Assembly: GCF_900113705.1 (NCBI RefSeq)
Contig: NZ_FOQI01000019.1
Span: forward strand, 1-64,000
Length of the DNA stretch: 64,000 bases
Source: Collimonas sp. OK307
Lineage (GTDB): Bacteria > Pseudomonadota > Gammaproteobacteria > Burkholderiales > Burkholderiaceae_D
Direction: 5' to 3'
The notes beneath the pieces were generated by a model, which saw nothing but the letters and a program-made list of their open reading frames with translations, was not told the origin of the DNA and did no database searches. Made by a program: the position numbers and the translations under genes. Below, in pieces: positions 8,422 through 17,120 of the stretch (position 1 is the stretch's first letter; each line of letters opens with the position of its first letter).

Positions 8422-9774
8422 ATGGAGATGGTTCAAGGAAATATGTTGCTGCTCTATGCGGTGATTGCAGTGATCGCACTGGTGGTGCTGATCGCCAAGT
8501 TCAAGATGAATCCGTTCATCGTGCTGATCGTGGTGTCGGTAATACTTGGCCTGGTTGTCGGCATGCCGATGGGAGCCATCGTCAAATCCTATGAAACCGG
8601 TGTCGGCGGCGCTTTGGGACATATTGCGCTGGTGGTCGGGCTGGGTACGATGTTCGGCAAGATGATGGCCGAATCAGGCGGCGCCGAACGCGTTGCCAAC
8701 ACGCTCATCGGTGTGTTCGGTCCTAAGCGCGTGCACTGGGCGATGATGGTGGTGGCATTGATTGTCGGCCTGCCGGTGTTCTTTGAAGTCGGTTTCGTGC
8801 TGTTGATTCCGATCGCATTCAACGTCGCCAAGCGTACCGGGACTTCAATGATCATGGTCGGGATCCCGATGGTTGCCGGCCTGTCGGTCGTGCATGGCTT
8901 GATTCCACCGCATCCGGCAGCGCTGTTCGCCGTGACTGCCTACAACGCAGATATCGGCCGCACCATCATGTACGCGCTGATCGTCGGTATTCCTACTGCG
9001 ATCATTGCCGGTCCGCTGTTTGCCAAACTGATCAGCCGCTACGTCACGCCTAATCCTGATAACCCGTTGATCTCGCAATTTGTCGAAGAAGACAAAGGCC
9101 GTGACTTGCCTGGTTTCGGCATCACGATTGCTACCATCTTGCTGCCGGTGGCGTTGATGTTAATTGGTAGTTGGGCCGATGTGTTCTTCACGCCAAAAAC
9201 CTTCGCCAACGATTTCCTGCGCCTGATGGGTAATTCCGTCATCGCGTTGTTGATTGCGACGCTGGTAAGTTTCTATACTTTTGGCAAGGCACGCGGTTTT
9301 AATCGTGAAGCCATTCTCAAATTCACTACAGAATGTCTGGCGCCTATCGCCGGGATCACGCTGATCGTTGGCGCCGGCGCCGGTTTCGGCCGGATCCTGA
9401 TCGACGGCGGCGTTTCCAAGTCGATCGTCGAACTCGCCAACAATGCGCATTTGTCGCCATTGCTGCTGGGCTGGTTTGTGGCCGCGCTGATTCGGGTTGC
9501 CACCGGTTCGGCTACGGTCGCGATGACCACTGCTTGCGGTATCGTCGCACCGATCGTCACCGCCGCCGGCGTCACCGTCCGGCCGGAACTGATGGTGCTG
9601 GCAACCGGCGCCGGTTCGCTGATCCTGTCGCACGTCAACGACGGCGGCTTCTGGCTGGTCAAGGAGTACTTCAACATGACCGTGACTGAAACCTTCAAGA
9701 CCTGGACTGTCGCTGAAACCATCATTTCGGTGGTGGCGTTGTTGCTGACGTTGGGCCTGTCTACCGTGATCTGA
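8422..9774 (+). CDS. GntP-family permease (gluconate/D-serine type)
   Basis: This 450-residue, highly hydrophobic protein has about 12-14 predicted membrane segments and belongs to the GntP/DsdX family of H+ symporters. Members import gluconate and related sugar acids, or D-serine in the case of DsdX. As last gene of the D-amino-acid operon it probably brings in the D-amino acid or a sugar-acid derivative. AGGAGG at 8411-8416 is 5 bp before the chosen ATG. A strong terminator follows 60 bp after the stop. Substrate is inferred only from context. Confidence 0.85.
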   Translation: MEMVQGNMLLLYAVIAVIALVVLIAKFKMNPFIVLIVVSVILGLVVGMPMGAIVKSYETGVGGALGHIALVVGLGTMFGKMMAESGGAERVANTLIGVFGPKRVHWAMMVVALIVGLPVFFEVGFVLLIPIAFNVAKRTGTSMIMVGIPMVAGLSVVHGLIPPHPAALFAVTAYNADIGRTIMYALIVGIPTAIIAGPLFAKLISRYVTPNPDNPLISQFVEEDKGRDLPGFGITIATILLPVALMLIGSWADVFFTPKTFANDFLRLMGNSVIALLIATLVSFYTFGKARGFNREAILKFTTECLAPIAGITLIVGAGAGFGRILIDGGVSKSIVELANNAHLSPLLLGWFVAALIRVATGSATVAMTTACGIVAPIVTAAGVTVRPELMVLATGAGSLILSHVNDGGFWLVKEYFNMTVTETFKTWTVAETIISVVALLLTLGLSTVI

Positions 9775-9833
9775 TTGATCCAGGTTTGATCCAGGTTTGA
9801 TCTACGATTGATAGCATTCGTAGCGTTGTCATG

Positions 9834-9873
9834 AAACGGCTTGCAGAATTCGATTCTGCAAGCCGTTTTTCTT
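9834..9873 (+). terminator. Rho-independent terminator after the GntP operon
   Basis: A perfect 16-bp stem (AAACGGCTTGCAGAAT and its complement) with a 5-base-or-less loop runs directly into TTTTTCTTT. It closes the RpiR-to-permease operon. The rest of the 337-bp gap before the next gene holds only a short repeated ATCCAGGTTTG and no other feature I can support. Confidence 0.9.
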
Positions 9874-10111
9874 TGTGGGTAGCGCGGAAACTACAGGCAA
9901 TTGAATCGAAACCGGTATGAGGAACGCGCCAGCGGCGTGACTGAATTAATCAAAATATTGAAGTAATGCACTATTTTTTGTGCAATACGGCAATAAATAT
10001 CGGTTTCATGGTATTACAGTGGCTGCAATTTTGTGGGAAAACCAACGCATCTGACCATGTGTTCACCGGTAATCCACAAAAACACCCTAAACCCACAATA
10101 CCGATCAAGCC

Positions 10112-11137
10112 ATGAAAATCCTGAGAAAATTTCTGTTCGCGCTGGTCCTGACGTTTATCGCCGCAAATTGCATAGCGCAAAATGCGAAAACCCTGGCGGA
10201 ATTCAAAGCTGCGGCCGACGAGGCGGACAGAGTGATGGTGAAGGGACCACGCAAAATCGAATTCAGCGACCAGGCCACTTTTTCGCTGCCGGAGGGCTAT
10301 GGCTTCTTGCCGGCAGCCCCTGCAGCACGCATCTTGCGCACTGTTGGTAATACCAGTGATGAGGAATCGTTAGTTGGCATGATAACTCCAGCCGTTGAAT
10401 ATGCGAATTGGCTGATAATTGTCCGCTTCAAAAAAGACGGTTACGTACGCGACGATGATGCGCGCGACTGGAAAGCCGACGATATGCTGAAAAGTTTGCA
10501 TGACGGCACCGAACAAATGAATGCTGCTCGCAAGGAACGGGGAATTCCTGAGATCGAGGTCACGGGCTGGGCGGAAGTGCCGGCTTACGACCCGGTAACT
10601 CATCGTATGGTCTGGTCGGTGATAGCGCGTCACAAGGACCAAGCTGCAGACAACACGAAAAATTCAGTGAACTATCAAACTCTTGTGCTCGGTCGCGACG
10701 GCTACCTGACCTTGACGATGGTGACGAAAGAATCGTTGATAGCAGCAGATAAGCCGATTGCAAACAAGATGCTCGCCGCCATCGATTATCACAACGGCAA
10801 GCGGTATGAGGACTTCGCGGTTTCGACCGATCATGTTGCAGAATATGGCCTGACTGCCTTGGTAGTCGGCGTCGCCGCCAAGAAAATCGGCCTGATTGCC
10901 GTCATCGCTGCGTTCGTGGCGAAGTTTTTCAAAGTCGGCTTGCTGGCGGTGCTTGCCTTCGGCGCCGCCATCAAGCGATTCTTCAAGCGCACTCCGCAGC
11001 CGGCGACACCGGCGTTGGCATCTGATTCGGACGGGCCAGATGAGTCGCCGTTTCCGCCGCGGCAATTGACGCAGTCCTCACCAGATCTCAAGGCTGACCA
11101 TGCGGCTGAAGCCAGCGACACCGTTAATCGTGTCTAA
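10112..11137 (+). CDS. DUF2167 membrane-anchored protein
   Basis: The 341-residue protein begins with a cleavable signal peptide (about residues 1-22, ending CIAQ). A long exported domain typical of DUF2167 follows (about 30-240, with LPEGYGFLP and WSVIARHK-type segments). Two closely spaced hydrophobic segments lie at about 245-290, with a basic and Pro/Ser-rich C-terminal tail. The topology is an exported domain tethered to the inner membrane. The function is unknown. It is 11 bp upstream of an M50 intramembrane protease gene, so it may be the protease's substrate or partner. Confidence 0.8.
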   Translation: MKILRKFLFALVLTFIAANCIAQNAKTLAEFKAAADEADRVMVKGPRKIEFSDQATFSLPEGYGFLPAAPAARILRTVGNTSDEESLVGMITPAVEYANWLIIVRFKKDGYVRDDDARDWKADDMLKSLHDGTEQMNAARKERGIPEIEVTGWAEVPAYDPVTHRMVWSVIARHKDQAADNTKNSVNYQTLVLGRDGYLTLTMVTKESLIAADKPIANKMLAAIDYHNGKRYEDFAVSTDHVAEYGLTALVVGVAAKKIGLIAVIAAFVAKFFKVGLLAVLAFGAAIKRFFKRTPQPATPALASDSDGPDESPFPPRQLTQSSPDLKADHAAEASDTVNRV

Positions 11138-11148
11138 AGACCAGCGCC

Positions 11149-11877
11149 ATGGTTAAATTGCTGATCCTGCTGTTGGGAGGCCTGAAGCTCGGCAAGATAC
11201 TGACTACTTCCGGCACCATGCTGCTGTCTATAGCAGTCTACGCGATGTTCTACGGCTGGCGTTTTGCAGCAGGCTTTGTGCTGTTGCTGTTCGTGCACGA
11301 AGCAGGTCACTACCTTGCCGCACAGCGGCGCGGCCTGGCAGTCGGCGCGCCGACCTTTATTCCATTCGTCGGCGCCTGGATCCAGTTGAAAGAAATGCCG
11401 CATGATGCGGAAACAGAGGCTTATGTCGGCCTCGCCGGGCCATTGGTCGGTACTGCCGGTGCACTGGCTTGTTATTTTGCGTCACGTTGGTACAACAGCG
11501 AGTTGCTGCTGGCGCTGTCTTACGCCGGCTTCTTTCTGAACTTGTTCAACATGATTCCAATGTCGCCTTTTGACGGCGGGCGCATCACGGCAGTGCTATC
11601 CCCGCGGATATGGTTCGCCGGCGTTCCGGTGATGATCGCATTATTCGTTTATCGCCCGACTCCGCTGCTGATCGTGATGGTCATTCTCGCGTTGCCGCAG
11701 TTGAAACGCGCCTGGCAATACGACCCGTCCACTCTGGAGAATCAGCGCTACTACGGCATCGAGCCCGCGGTAAAGTTGACCTACGCATTTTATTATCTAG
11801 CCTTGCTGATCTTCCTGGTGCTGATGACGCATGGCGTACGCGATATGCTGGCGCCGGTTCACAGCGGTTTTCTCTAG
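11149..11877 (+). CDS. M50-family site-2-type membrane metalloprotease
   Basis: The 242-residue multi-pass protein has the zinc-site HEAGH motif at residues 50-54 inside a membrane segment and the second motif NMIPMSPFDGGR near residue 135, where the Asp is the third ligand. These are the two hallmarks of M50/site-2 proteases that cut membrane proteins within the bilayer. There is no PDZ domain, so this is the minimal type. It follows the DUF2167 gene closely, indicating one operon, and ends at a terminator. Its substrate is unknown; the tethered DUF2167 protein is the obvious candidate. Confidence 0.85.
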   Translation: MVKLLILLLGGLKLGKILTTSGTMLLSIAVYAMFYGWRFAAGFVLLLFVHEAGHYLAAQRRGLAVGAPTFIPFVGAWIQLKEMPHDAETEAYVGLAGPLVGTAGALACYFASRWYNSELLLALSYAGFFLNLFNMIPMSPFDGGRITAVLSPRIWFAGVPVMIALFVYRPTPLLIVMVILALPQLKRAWQYDPSTLENQRYYGIEPAVKLTYAFYYLALLIFLVLMTHGVRDMLAPVHSGFL

Positions 11878-11924
11878 TCGTTTCATTTTCTGCATGTGCG
11901 ACTTGCCAGAAAACAGTAGACATC

Positions 11925-11959
11925 AAACGGCCACAGATCAGTCTGTGGCCGTTTTTTTT
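11925..11959 (+). terminator. Rho-independent terminator after the M50 gene
   Basis: AAACGGCCACAGA pairs with TCTGTGGCCGTTT around a short loop and is followed by eight T. Its T-run merges with the start of the Fnr-like box that precedes hemN. Confidence 0.9.
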
Positions 11960-11971
11960 GATCTATGTCAA
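11958..11971. promoter_or_regulatory. Fnr/Anr box upstream of hemN (one mismatch)
   Basis: TTGATCTATGTCAA matches TTGAT-N4-ATCAA except for one base. A TATGCT -10 element at 11994-11999 lies exactly where a class II Fnr promoter needs it (box centre 41.5 bp upstream of the implied start at 12006). This predicts oxygen-limited activation of hemN. Confidence 0.75.
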
Positions 11972-12058
11972 AGCGATTGCCATCTGTGCAAGATATGCTG
12001 CAGCCGGTAGATGTCATCAATCCCACGTATTGATGCATTCAATTGCCGGAGCTTGCAC

Positions 12059-13477
12059 ATGTTAAATTCAAGAGAATCGTCACCCACAGTTGGCGCGGTT
12101 AGTTATGACGCTTCCTTGCTGCGCAAGCTGAATCAACTCGGTCCACGCTATACGTCCTATCCGACGGCAGACAGGTTTTCAGAAGATTTCGGTCCCATCG
12201 ATTATTTGCAGGCGGTTGCGAACCGCCGTGATATGGGGGCGCGCCATGCCTTGTCGTTGTACGTGCACATCCCATTTTGCGACACGATTTGCTACTACTG
12301 CGCCTGCAATAAAGTGGTCACCAGGAATCTCGCCAAGGCCGAACTTTACCTGACGTACCTGAAGCGCGAGATTTCGATGCAGTCTGCCTTGTTTCAAGGT
12401 ATGAGTCAGGTGGAGCAACTGCATTTCGGTGGCGGTACGCCGACTTTCCTGACGGATGCGCAGATGACAGATCTGCTGGAGCATCTGCGCAAGAGTTTTC
12501 AATTCGCGCCGGACGGGCAGGGCGAATATTCGATAGAGGTCGATCCGCGTACAGTGACGCCGGAACGCATCGTCACATTGCGGCGCCAGGGCTTTAATCG
12601 CCTTAGCCTCGGGGTGCAGGATTTTGATCCTGTGGTGCAGAAAGCCGTTAACCGGATCCAGCCCGAGGAAGATACGCTTCGGATCATCGATGCCGCGCGA
12701 TATGCCGGCTTTCGCTCAGTCAGCATAGATTTGATTTACGGCTTGCCGAAGCAGAACGTGATATCGATGGCGCAAACGCTGAACAAGGTGATCGCAGCCG
12801 CACCGGATCGGATCGCCATCTACAACTACGCGCATATGCCGCACATATTCAAACCGCAACGCCGCATCGCCGACGCCGATTTGCCGACGCCGGAAGCCAA
12901 GATCGACATGTTGTTCCTTTGTATCAAGCGGCTGACCAGCGCCGGTTACGTGTACATCGGAATGGACCATTTCGCCAAGCCCGACGACGATCTGGCGATC
13001 GCCCAGCGGCAAGGGCGCTTGCATCGCAATTTCCAGGGCTATTCAACCCATGCGGAAGCCGATCTGGTGTCATGCGGCGTGTCCGCAATCAGCGCCGTCG
13101 GCGCCAGCTACAGCCAGAACGAGAAAACGCTGGATGCCTATTATCAGCGTCTCGACCAGGAGATATTGCCAATTGCGCGCGGCATCAAGCTGAGCATGGA
13201 TGATTTGCTGCGACGCCTGATCATCCAGCGGCTGATGTGCGATTTCGAATTATCGCTAGCATCGATCGAGATCGCCCATCCGATCAAATTCGCTGAATAT
13301 TTTGCAGCTGAGCTGACGCAATTGGAAATGCTGGCGGCGGACGGCTTGCTCAAGCTGGATGACGAATGGATCACCGTGACCATGAAAGGTCGTTTGCTGA
13401 TCCGTAATATCTGCATGGTGTTCGATCGGTATCTGGCTTTGGGGAAAAGTCCGTTGCGTTATTCGAAAACCGTTTAA
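12059..13477 (+). CDS. hemN: Oxygen-independent coproporphyrinogen III dehydrogenase
   Basis: The 472-residue radical-SAM enzyme has the HemN-type cluster motif CDTICYYCAC (Cys 74, 78, 81, plus Cys 83), GGGTPTFL, and the RLSLGVQDF segment of coproporphyrinogen oxidases. It makes protoporphyrinogen IX without O2, supplying haem for cbb3 oxidase and c-type cytochromes under oxygen limitation. Full length and the N-terminal YTSYPTADRF block mark true HemN rather than HemW. The Fnr box upstream fits low-oxygen induction. The start MLNSRESS is chosen over an in-frame ATG 48 bp upstream; the ribosome-binding site is weak. Confidence 0.93.
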   Translation: MLNSRESSPTVGAVSYDASLLRKLNQLGPRYTSYPTADRFSEDFGPIDYLQAVANRRDMGARHALSLYVHIPFCDTICYYCACNKVVTRNLAKAELYLTYLKREISMQSALFQGMSQVEQLHFGGGTPTFLTDAQMTDLLEHLRKSFQFAPDGQGEYSIEVDPRTVTPERIVTLRRQGFNRLSLGVQDFDPVVQKAVNRIQPEEDTLRIIDAARYAGFRSVSIDLIYGLPKQNVISMAQTLNKVIAAAPDRIAIYNYAHMPHIFKPQRRIADADLPTPEAKIDMLFLCIKRLTSAGYVYIGMDHFAKPDDDLAIAQRQGRLHRNFQGYSTHAEADLVSCGVSAISAVGASYSQNEKTLDAYYQRLDQEILPIARGIKLSMDDLLRRLIIQRLMCDFELSLASIEIAHPIKFAEYFAAELTQLEMLAADGLLKLDDEWITVTMKGRLLIRNICMVFDRYLALGKSPLRYSKTV

Positions 13478-13503
13478 GCAGGTGCCATGAGCATGAGATA
13501 CGC

Positions 13504-14283
13504 ATGAATCTGATACCGATTTTCTTGATAGGATTATTTGGCAGCATCCACTGTGTTGGCATGTGTGGCGGAATAGTCAGCGCCTTGTCGGTGGCGGCAA
13601 CGCCCTCGATCCGGGTCATCCCGTTGCGGCCGGTGATGGTCGGAAAAATGCGGGGGCCATCGGATCAAAACCATTTCATGCATCTGTCGCGTGTGTTTGC
13701 CTACAACAGCGGCAGGCTGTTCAGCTATGCCTTGGCCGGGACAATAGCGGGAGGCATGGCGCAGAGCGTGCGCGTCCTGACATCGCTGTCATCGCTGCAG
13801 ATAGGTGCGTATTGGCTGGCTAATCTGATATTGATAGCGCTGGGCTTGCATCTGATGGACGTCTGGAGCGGCTTAAGGCGGCTGGAAGCCCTGGGGCAGA
13901 TCGTCTGGCGGCGCGTGCAGCCCGCCGTCAAATTTTTGCTGCCCATGGACAGTCCGGCCAAGGCGTTGATGCTGGGCGCTGTATGGGGCTGGCTGCCATG
14001 CGGCATGGTCTACAGCGTACTGGTGACAGCAATGCTGAGCGGTGACGCCGTATCTGGCGCCAAGGTGATGCTGGCGTTCGGGTTGGGAACCTTGCCTATG
14101 CTATTGACGCTCGGCATGCTGGGAATGCGCCTGAAAGGCTGGTTGCTGGATCGCCGGGTGCGCATCACCGGCGGTGTAATCGTGTTGCTGTTCGGGTTGA
14201 CGGGCATCTTGCGAGTGGTTAACGGATTGCCGTTAAGCTGGCTTGATGCAATCTGCATCAGTCCGGCGGGAGCCGCGCATTGA
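13504..14283 (+). CDS. SafE/DsbD_2-family membrane protein linked to copper delivery
   Basis: The 259-residue protein has about six membrane segments and the N-terminal HCVGMCGG motif at residues 16-23, with WGWLPCGMVYS later. This is the pattern of DsbD_2 / sulfite-exporter-like proteins encoded in cco operons. These are thought to act in copper handling or thiol reduction for cbb3 oxidase assembly. The gene overlaps the start of ccoI by 4 bp, so production is probably coupled with the copper ATPase. The exact function is not established. Confidence 0.75.
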   Translation: MNLIPIFLIGLFGSIHCVGMCGGIVSALSVAATPSIRVIPLRPVMVGKMRGPSDQNHFMHLSRVFAYNSGRLFSYALAGTIAGGMAQSVRVLTSLSSLQIGAYWLANLILIALGLHLMDVWSGLRRLEALGQIVWRRVQPAVKFLLPMDSPAKALMLGAVWGWLPCGMVYSVLVTAMLSGDAVSGAKVMLAFGLGTLPMLLTLGMLGMRLKGWLLDRRVRITGGVIVLLFGLTGILRVVNGLPLSWLDAICISPAGAAH

Positions 14284-16802
14284 GTGCCGTCCTTATCGAC
14301 CCTGCAGCGCTATCACCGGATATAGCCTCCGAGCTCGCCTCTATCGACTGTTTTCATTGCGGCCTGCCGCTGCCGCCTGCCGCGACGGGACAGCGCTGGT
14401 CAGTCAGGATCGGACAGGTGTCGCACGCGATGTGCTGCCCGGGTTGCGCAGCGGTTGCACAAACTATCGTCGACAGTGGTTATGCCGACTACTACACCTC
14501 GCGCACGGCGTTTTCCAATCGCATCGACGGTGACGCACTGGTTCCGCCTGAACTGCAACTGTACGACGATGAAGATGGCCGCTCGCAATTCGTCACTGTG
14601 CCTGACAATTCTGCCGGGCCGGTGGGCGATCTGTTAGAAGCGACTTTGGCGCTGGAAGGCATTCGCTGCGCTGCCTGTGTCTGGCTGATCGAACAACGGC
14701 TGGCGCGCCTGCCGGGGCTGCAGTTGGCCAACCTGAATGTGGCGAGTGAACGCTTGCATATACGCTGGGACAAGACGCAATGCAAGCCCAGCGATATCCT
14801 GCTGGCGCTGCGCGAAATCGGCTACAGCGCCTACCCGTTCGATGCGGTCCGGCAGGGCGAGCGGTTGCGCAAATCCGGGAAGCGCCTGTTCCGTCAAACA
14901 TTCATCGCCGGCCTGTGCATGATGCAGGTCATGATGTACGCCGCTCCGGCCTATTTCGCCGCCGCCGGCAGCATCGACCATGCGCAGCTCCAGTTGATGC
15001 GCTGGGCTAGTCTGCTGCTGACCTTGCCGGTGCTGTGTTATTCAGCATTGCCGTTCCTGCGTGGCGCCTGGATCGGCATGAAGTTAAGCCGCTTCGGCAT
15101 GGACTTGCCGGTAGCCATTGGCATTGTTGCTGCGTTTGCCGGCAGCGCCGTGGCCACCGTACGCGGCTCTGGCGAAGTCTATTTCGATACCGTCACCATG
15201 TTCGTCTTCCTGCTGCTGTGCAGCCGCTACCTGGAGCTGACGGCGCGGCGCAAGGCGGCTTCGACGCTGGAGCGCCTGCAACACGCTTTGCCCGATGCGG
15301 CTACGCGCTTGCTTGATTACCCGCGCGGGATGGATGGCGAGGTCGTTGCTGCAACAAGATTGGTCAAGGGCGACCTGATCCTGGTCAAGCCAGGCGAGGT
15401 GATTGCGGCCGATGGTGTTTTGCTTAGTGGCCGCAGCAGCGTTGACATTTCCTTGCTGACCGGAGAGAGCAAGGCCGTGTCGTGCGCGACTGGCGATACT
15501 TTGCCGGGCGGCGCCGTCAACTGCGGGCAAGCCATGGTATTGCGGGTAAGCCGGGTAGTACGCGAAAGTACCTTGTCAGCTCTGCTCAAGCTGGCGGAGC
15601 AAGCGACCCAGAACAAACCACGCATCGCGCAATGGGCCGATCAGGTCGCCGGCTGGTTTGTGGCAGCTTTGCTGTTATGCGCGCTGCTGGCGTTTTGCAC
15701 CTGGCAATGGCTGGATCCGTCACGCGCCTGGCCGATTGCGATCGCCGTGCTGGTGGTGTCCTGTCCCTGTGCCTTGTCGCTGGCGACGCCGTCGGCGCTG
15801 GCTGCCGCCACCGACCGGCTGGTGCGCAACGGCGTATTGATCGTGCAGCCGCACGTATTGGAAACCCTGCATCGGGCGACTTATATCATTTTCGATAAAA
15901 CCGGCACGCTCACCAAAGGTAAACCTGTGCTGCAACAGATTACAGCGTATGGCGCCGGTACGAGCGAACGGTATCTGCAGGTAGCAGCTGCGATGGAAAT
16001 ATCCAGCGCCCATCCTTTGGGAAGGGCAATCGCCGATGCAGCCTGCGGCAGGCCGACTCAGACGTCGGAACTGCGCGACGGGACAATAAGTCAGGTAGCA
16101 GGAAAAGGCGTGGAGGCGGAATTCGACGGCATTCTCTATCGGCTCGGTTCGGCATCGTTCGTGGCGGAGCTGGCCGGTGTCTTGATCCCGGCCGCGGCGC
16201 CGGAGGAAATAACGATGACGCCAGTTTTCCTGGGTAAGACGGGTAGCTGGCTGGCACGTTTCGATCTGGCCGATGAGGTACGAGAAGATGCCCGCCAGAC
16301 CTTGGCCTATTTCCAGAGGCGAGGCAAGAAGGTGATATTGCTTAGCGGCGACGACCGCCAGGTGGCGCAGCACGTGGCGCGTGAATTGGCAATGGATGGC
16401 GCTTACGGCGAGCACTCGCCGGCACAGAAACTGGCGTTCGTACAAGCCTTGCAGCGCCGCGGCGAGACCGTCGCCATGGTAGGCGACGGGGTAAACGACG
16501 CTGCCGTATTAGGTGTCGCAGATGTTTCCTTTGCGATGGGAGCCGGCGCGGCGTTGGCTCAGATCCATGCGGATACGGTATTGATGTCTGATCGCTTGTC
16601 AGCGTTGGCCGATACCGCGAGGCTCGGCAATAAGACCATGCACGTGATCCGGCAAAACCTGGCGTGGGCATCGATCTACAATTTGTTGGCGATTCCGGCG
16701 GCGGCGCTGGGTTTGCTCAATCCCTGGCTATCGGCAGTGGGCATGTCGTTCAGCTCCGCGCTGGTGGTAATCAATGCGTTATGGTTGCGTAACAAGCTAT
16801 AG
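14280..16802 (+). CDS. ccoI: Copper-exporting P1B-type ATPase for cbb3 assembly
   Basis: The 840-residue P-type ATPase has an N-terminal CFHCGLPLP zinc-ribbon-like domain, a heavy-metal-associated domain with CAAC, and a CPC metal-transport motif at residues 495-497. The phosphorylation site DKTGTLT starts at residue 539, and GDGVNDAAVLG is the hinge motif. This is the CcoI/FixI/CtpA type that moves Cu+ outward for the cbb3 copper-haem centre. Translation must start at a TTG that overlaps the previous stop (TTGA); no in-frame ATG exists before about residue 52, which is inside the conserved domain. ccoS follows 10 bp downstream. Confidence 0.93.
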   Translation: MSAVLIDPAALSPDIASELASIDCFHCGLPLPPAATGQRWSVRIGQVSHAMCCPGCAAVAQTIVDSGYADYYTSRTAFSNRIDGDALVPPELQLYDDEDGRSQFVTVPDNSAGPVGDLLEATLALEGIRCAACVWLIEQRLARLPGLQLANLNVASERLHIRWDKTQCKPSDILLALREIGYSAYPFDAVRQGERLRKSGKRLFRQTFIAGLCMMQVMMYAAPAYFAAAGSIDHAQLQLMRWASLLLTLPVLCYSALPFLRGAWIGMKLSRFGMDLPVAIGIVAAFAGSAVATVRGSGEVYFDTVTMFVFLLLCSRYLELTARRKAASTLERLQHALPDAATRLLDYPRGMDGEVVAATRLVKGDLILVKPGEVIAADGVLLSGRSSVDISLLTGESKAVSCATGDTLPGGAVNCGQAMVLRVSRVVRESTLSALLKLAEQATQNKPRIAQWADQVAGWFVAALLLCALLAFCTWQWLDPSRAWPIAIAVLVVSCPCALSLATPSALAAATDRLVRNGVLIVQPHVLETLHRATYIIFDKTGTLTKGKPVLQQITAYGAGTSERYLQVAAAMEISSAHPLGRAIADAACGRPTQTSELRDGTISQVAGKGVEAEFDGILYRLGSASFVAELAGVLIPAAAPEEITMTPVFLGKTGSWLARFDLADEVREDARQTLAYFQRRGKKVILLSGDDRQVAQHVARELAMDGAYGEHSPAQKLAFVQALQRRGETVAMVGDGVNDAAVLGVADVSFAMGAGAALAQIHADTVLMSDRLSALADTARLGNKTMHVIRQNLAWASIYNLLAIPAAALGLLNPWLSAVGMSFSSALVVINALWLRNKL

Positions 16803-16812
16803 GAGGATAGAT

Positions 16813-17013
16813 ATGGAAGCGCTTTATCTGCTCATCCCTATCAGCACCGTGCTGGTGTTCCTGGCGATATGGGTATTCGTCCGTGCTTCCGACAGCGGTC
16901 AGTTCGACGATATGGTCGGTCCCGCAATGAGAATCCTGCTGGACGACGACAGTGCCAGGCCGCCGGTGAAAAACGAAATCGAGGCGGCTTCGGACAGTGG
17001 TTCCTTTAATTAA
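16813..17013 (+). CDS. ccoS: cbb3 oxidase maturation protein CcoS
   Basis: This 66-residue protein has one N-terminal membrane segment (about residues 4-22) followed by FVRASDSGQFDD, the CcoS signature, and an acidic tail. CcoS is needed for cofactor insertion into CcoN. AGGAGGA at 16801-16807 fixes the ATG. It closes the assembly part of the locus; the following 107 bp hold the Fnr box for ccoNOQP. Confidence 0.93.
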   Translation: MEALYLLIPISTVLVFLAIWVFVRASDSGQFDDMVGPAMRILLDDDSARPPVKNEIEAASDSGSFN

Positions 17014-17042
17014 TTAAATAATTTCTGTCAATTGCACGTCGT

Positions 17043-17056
17043 TTGATTCACATCAA
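17043..17056. promoter_or_regulatory. Perfect Fnr/Anr box upstream of ccoN
   Basis: TTGATTCACATCAA is a perfect Fnr site. A TAACCT -10 element at 17079-17084 is at the exact class II distance (implied start 17091), 30 bp before the ccoN start codon. Confidence 0.88.
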
Positions 17057-17120
17057 AGAGAAACCGCCCATAGCCAGTTAACCTCGCTCCATTGCAGTGG
17101 TATTTTGGGGAGAGAAGAAC

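Noticed and set aside
9775-9803. Repeated ATCCAGGTTTG after the permease gene as an attachment site
   Set aside because: It is a two-copy direct repeat beside a terminator, with no integrase, tRNA or mobile gene nearby.
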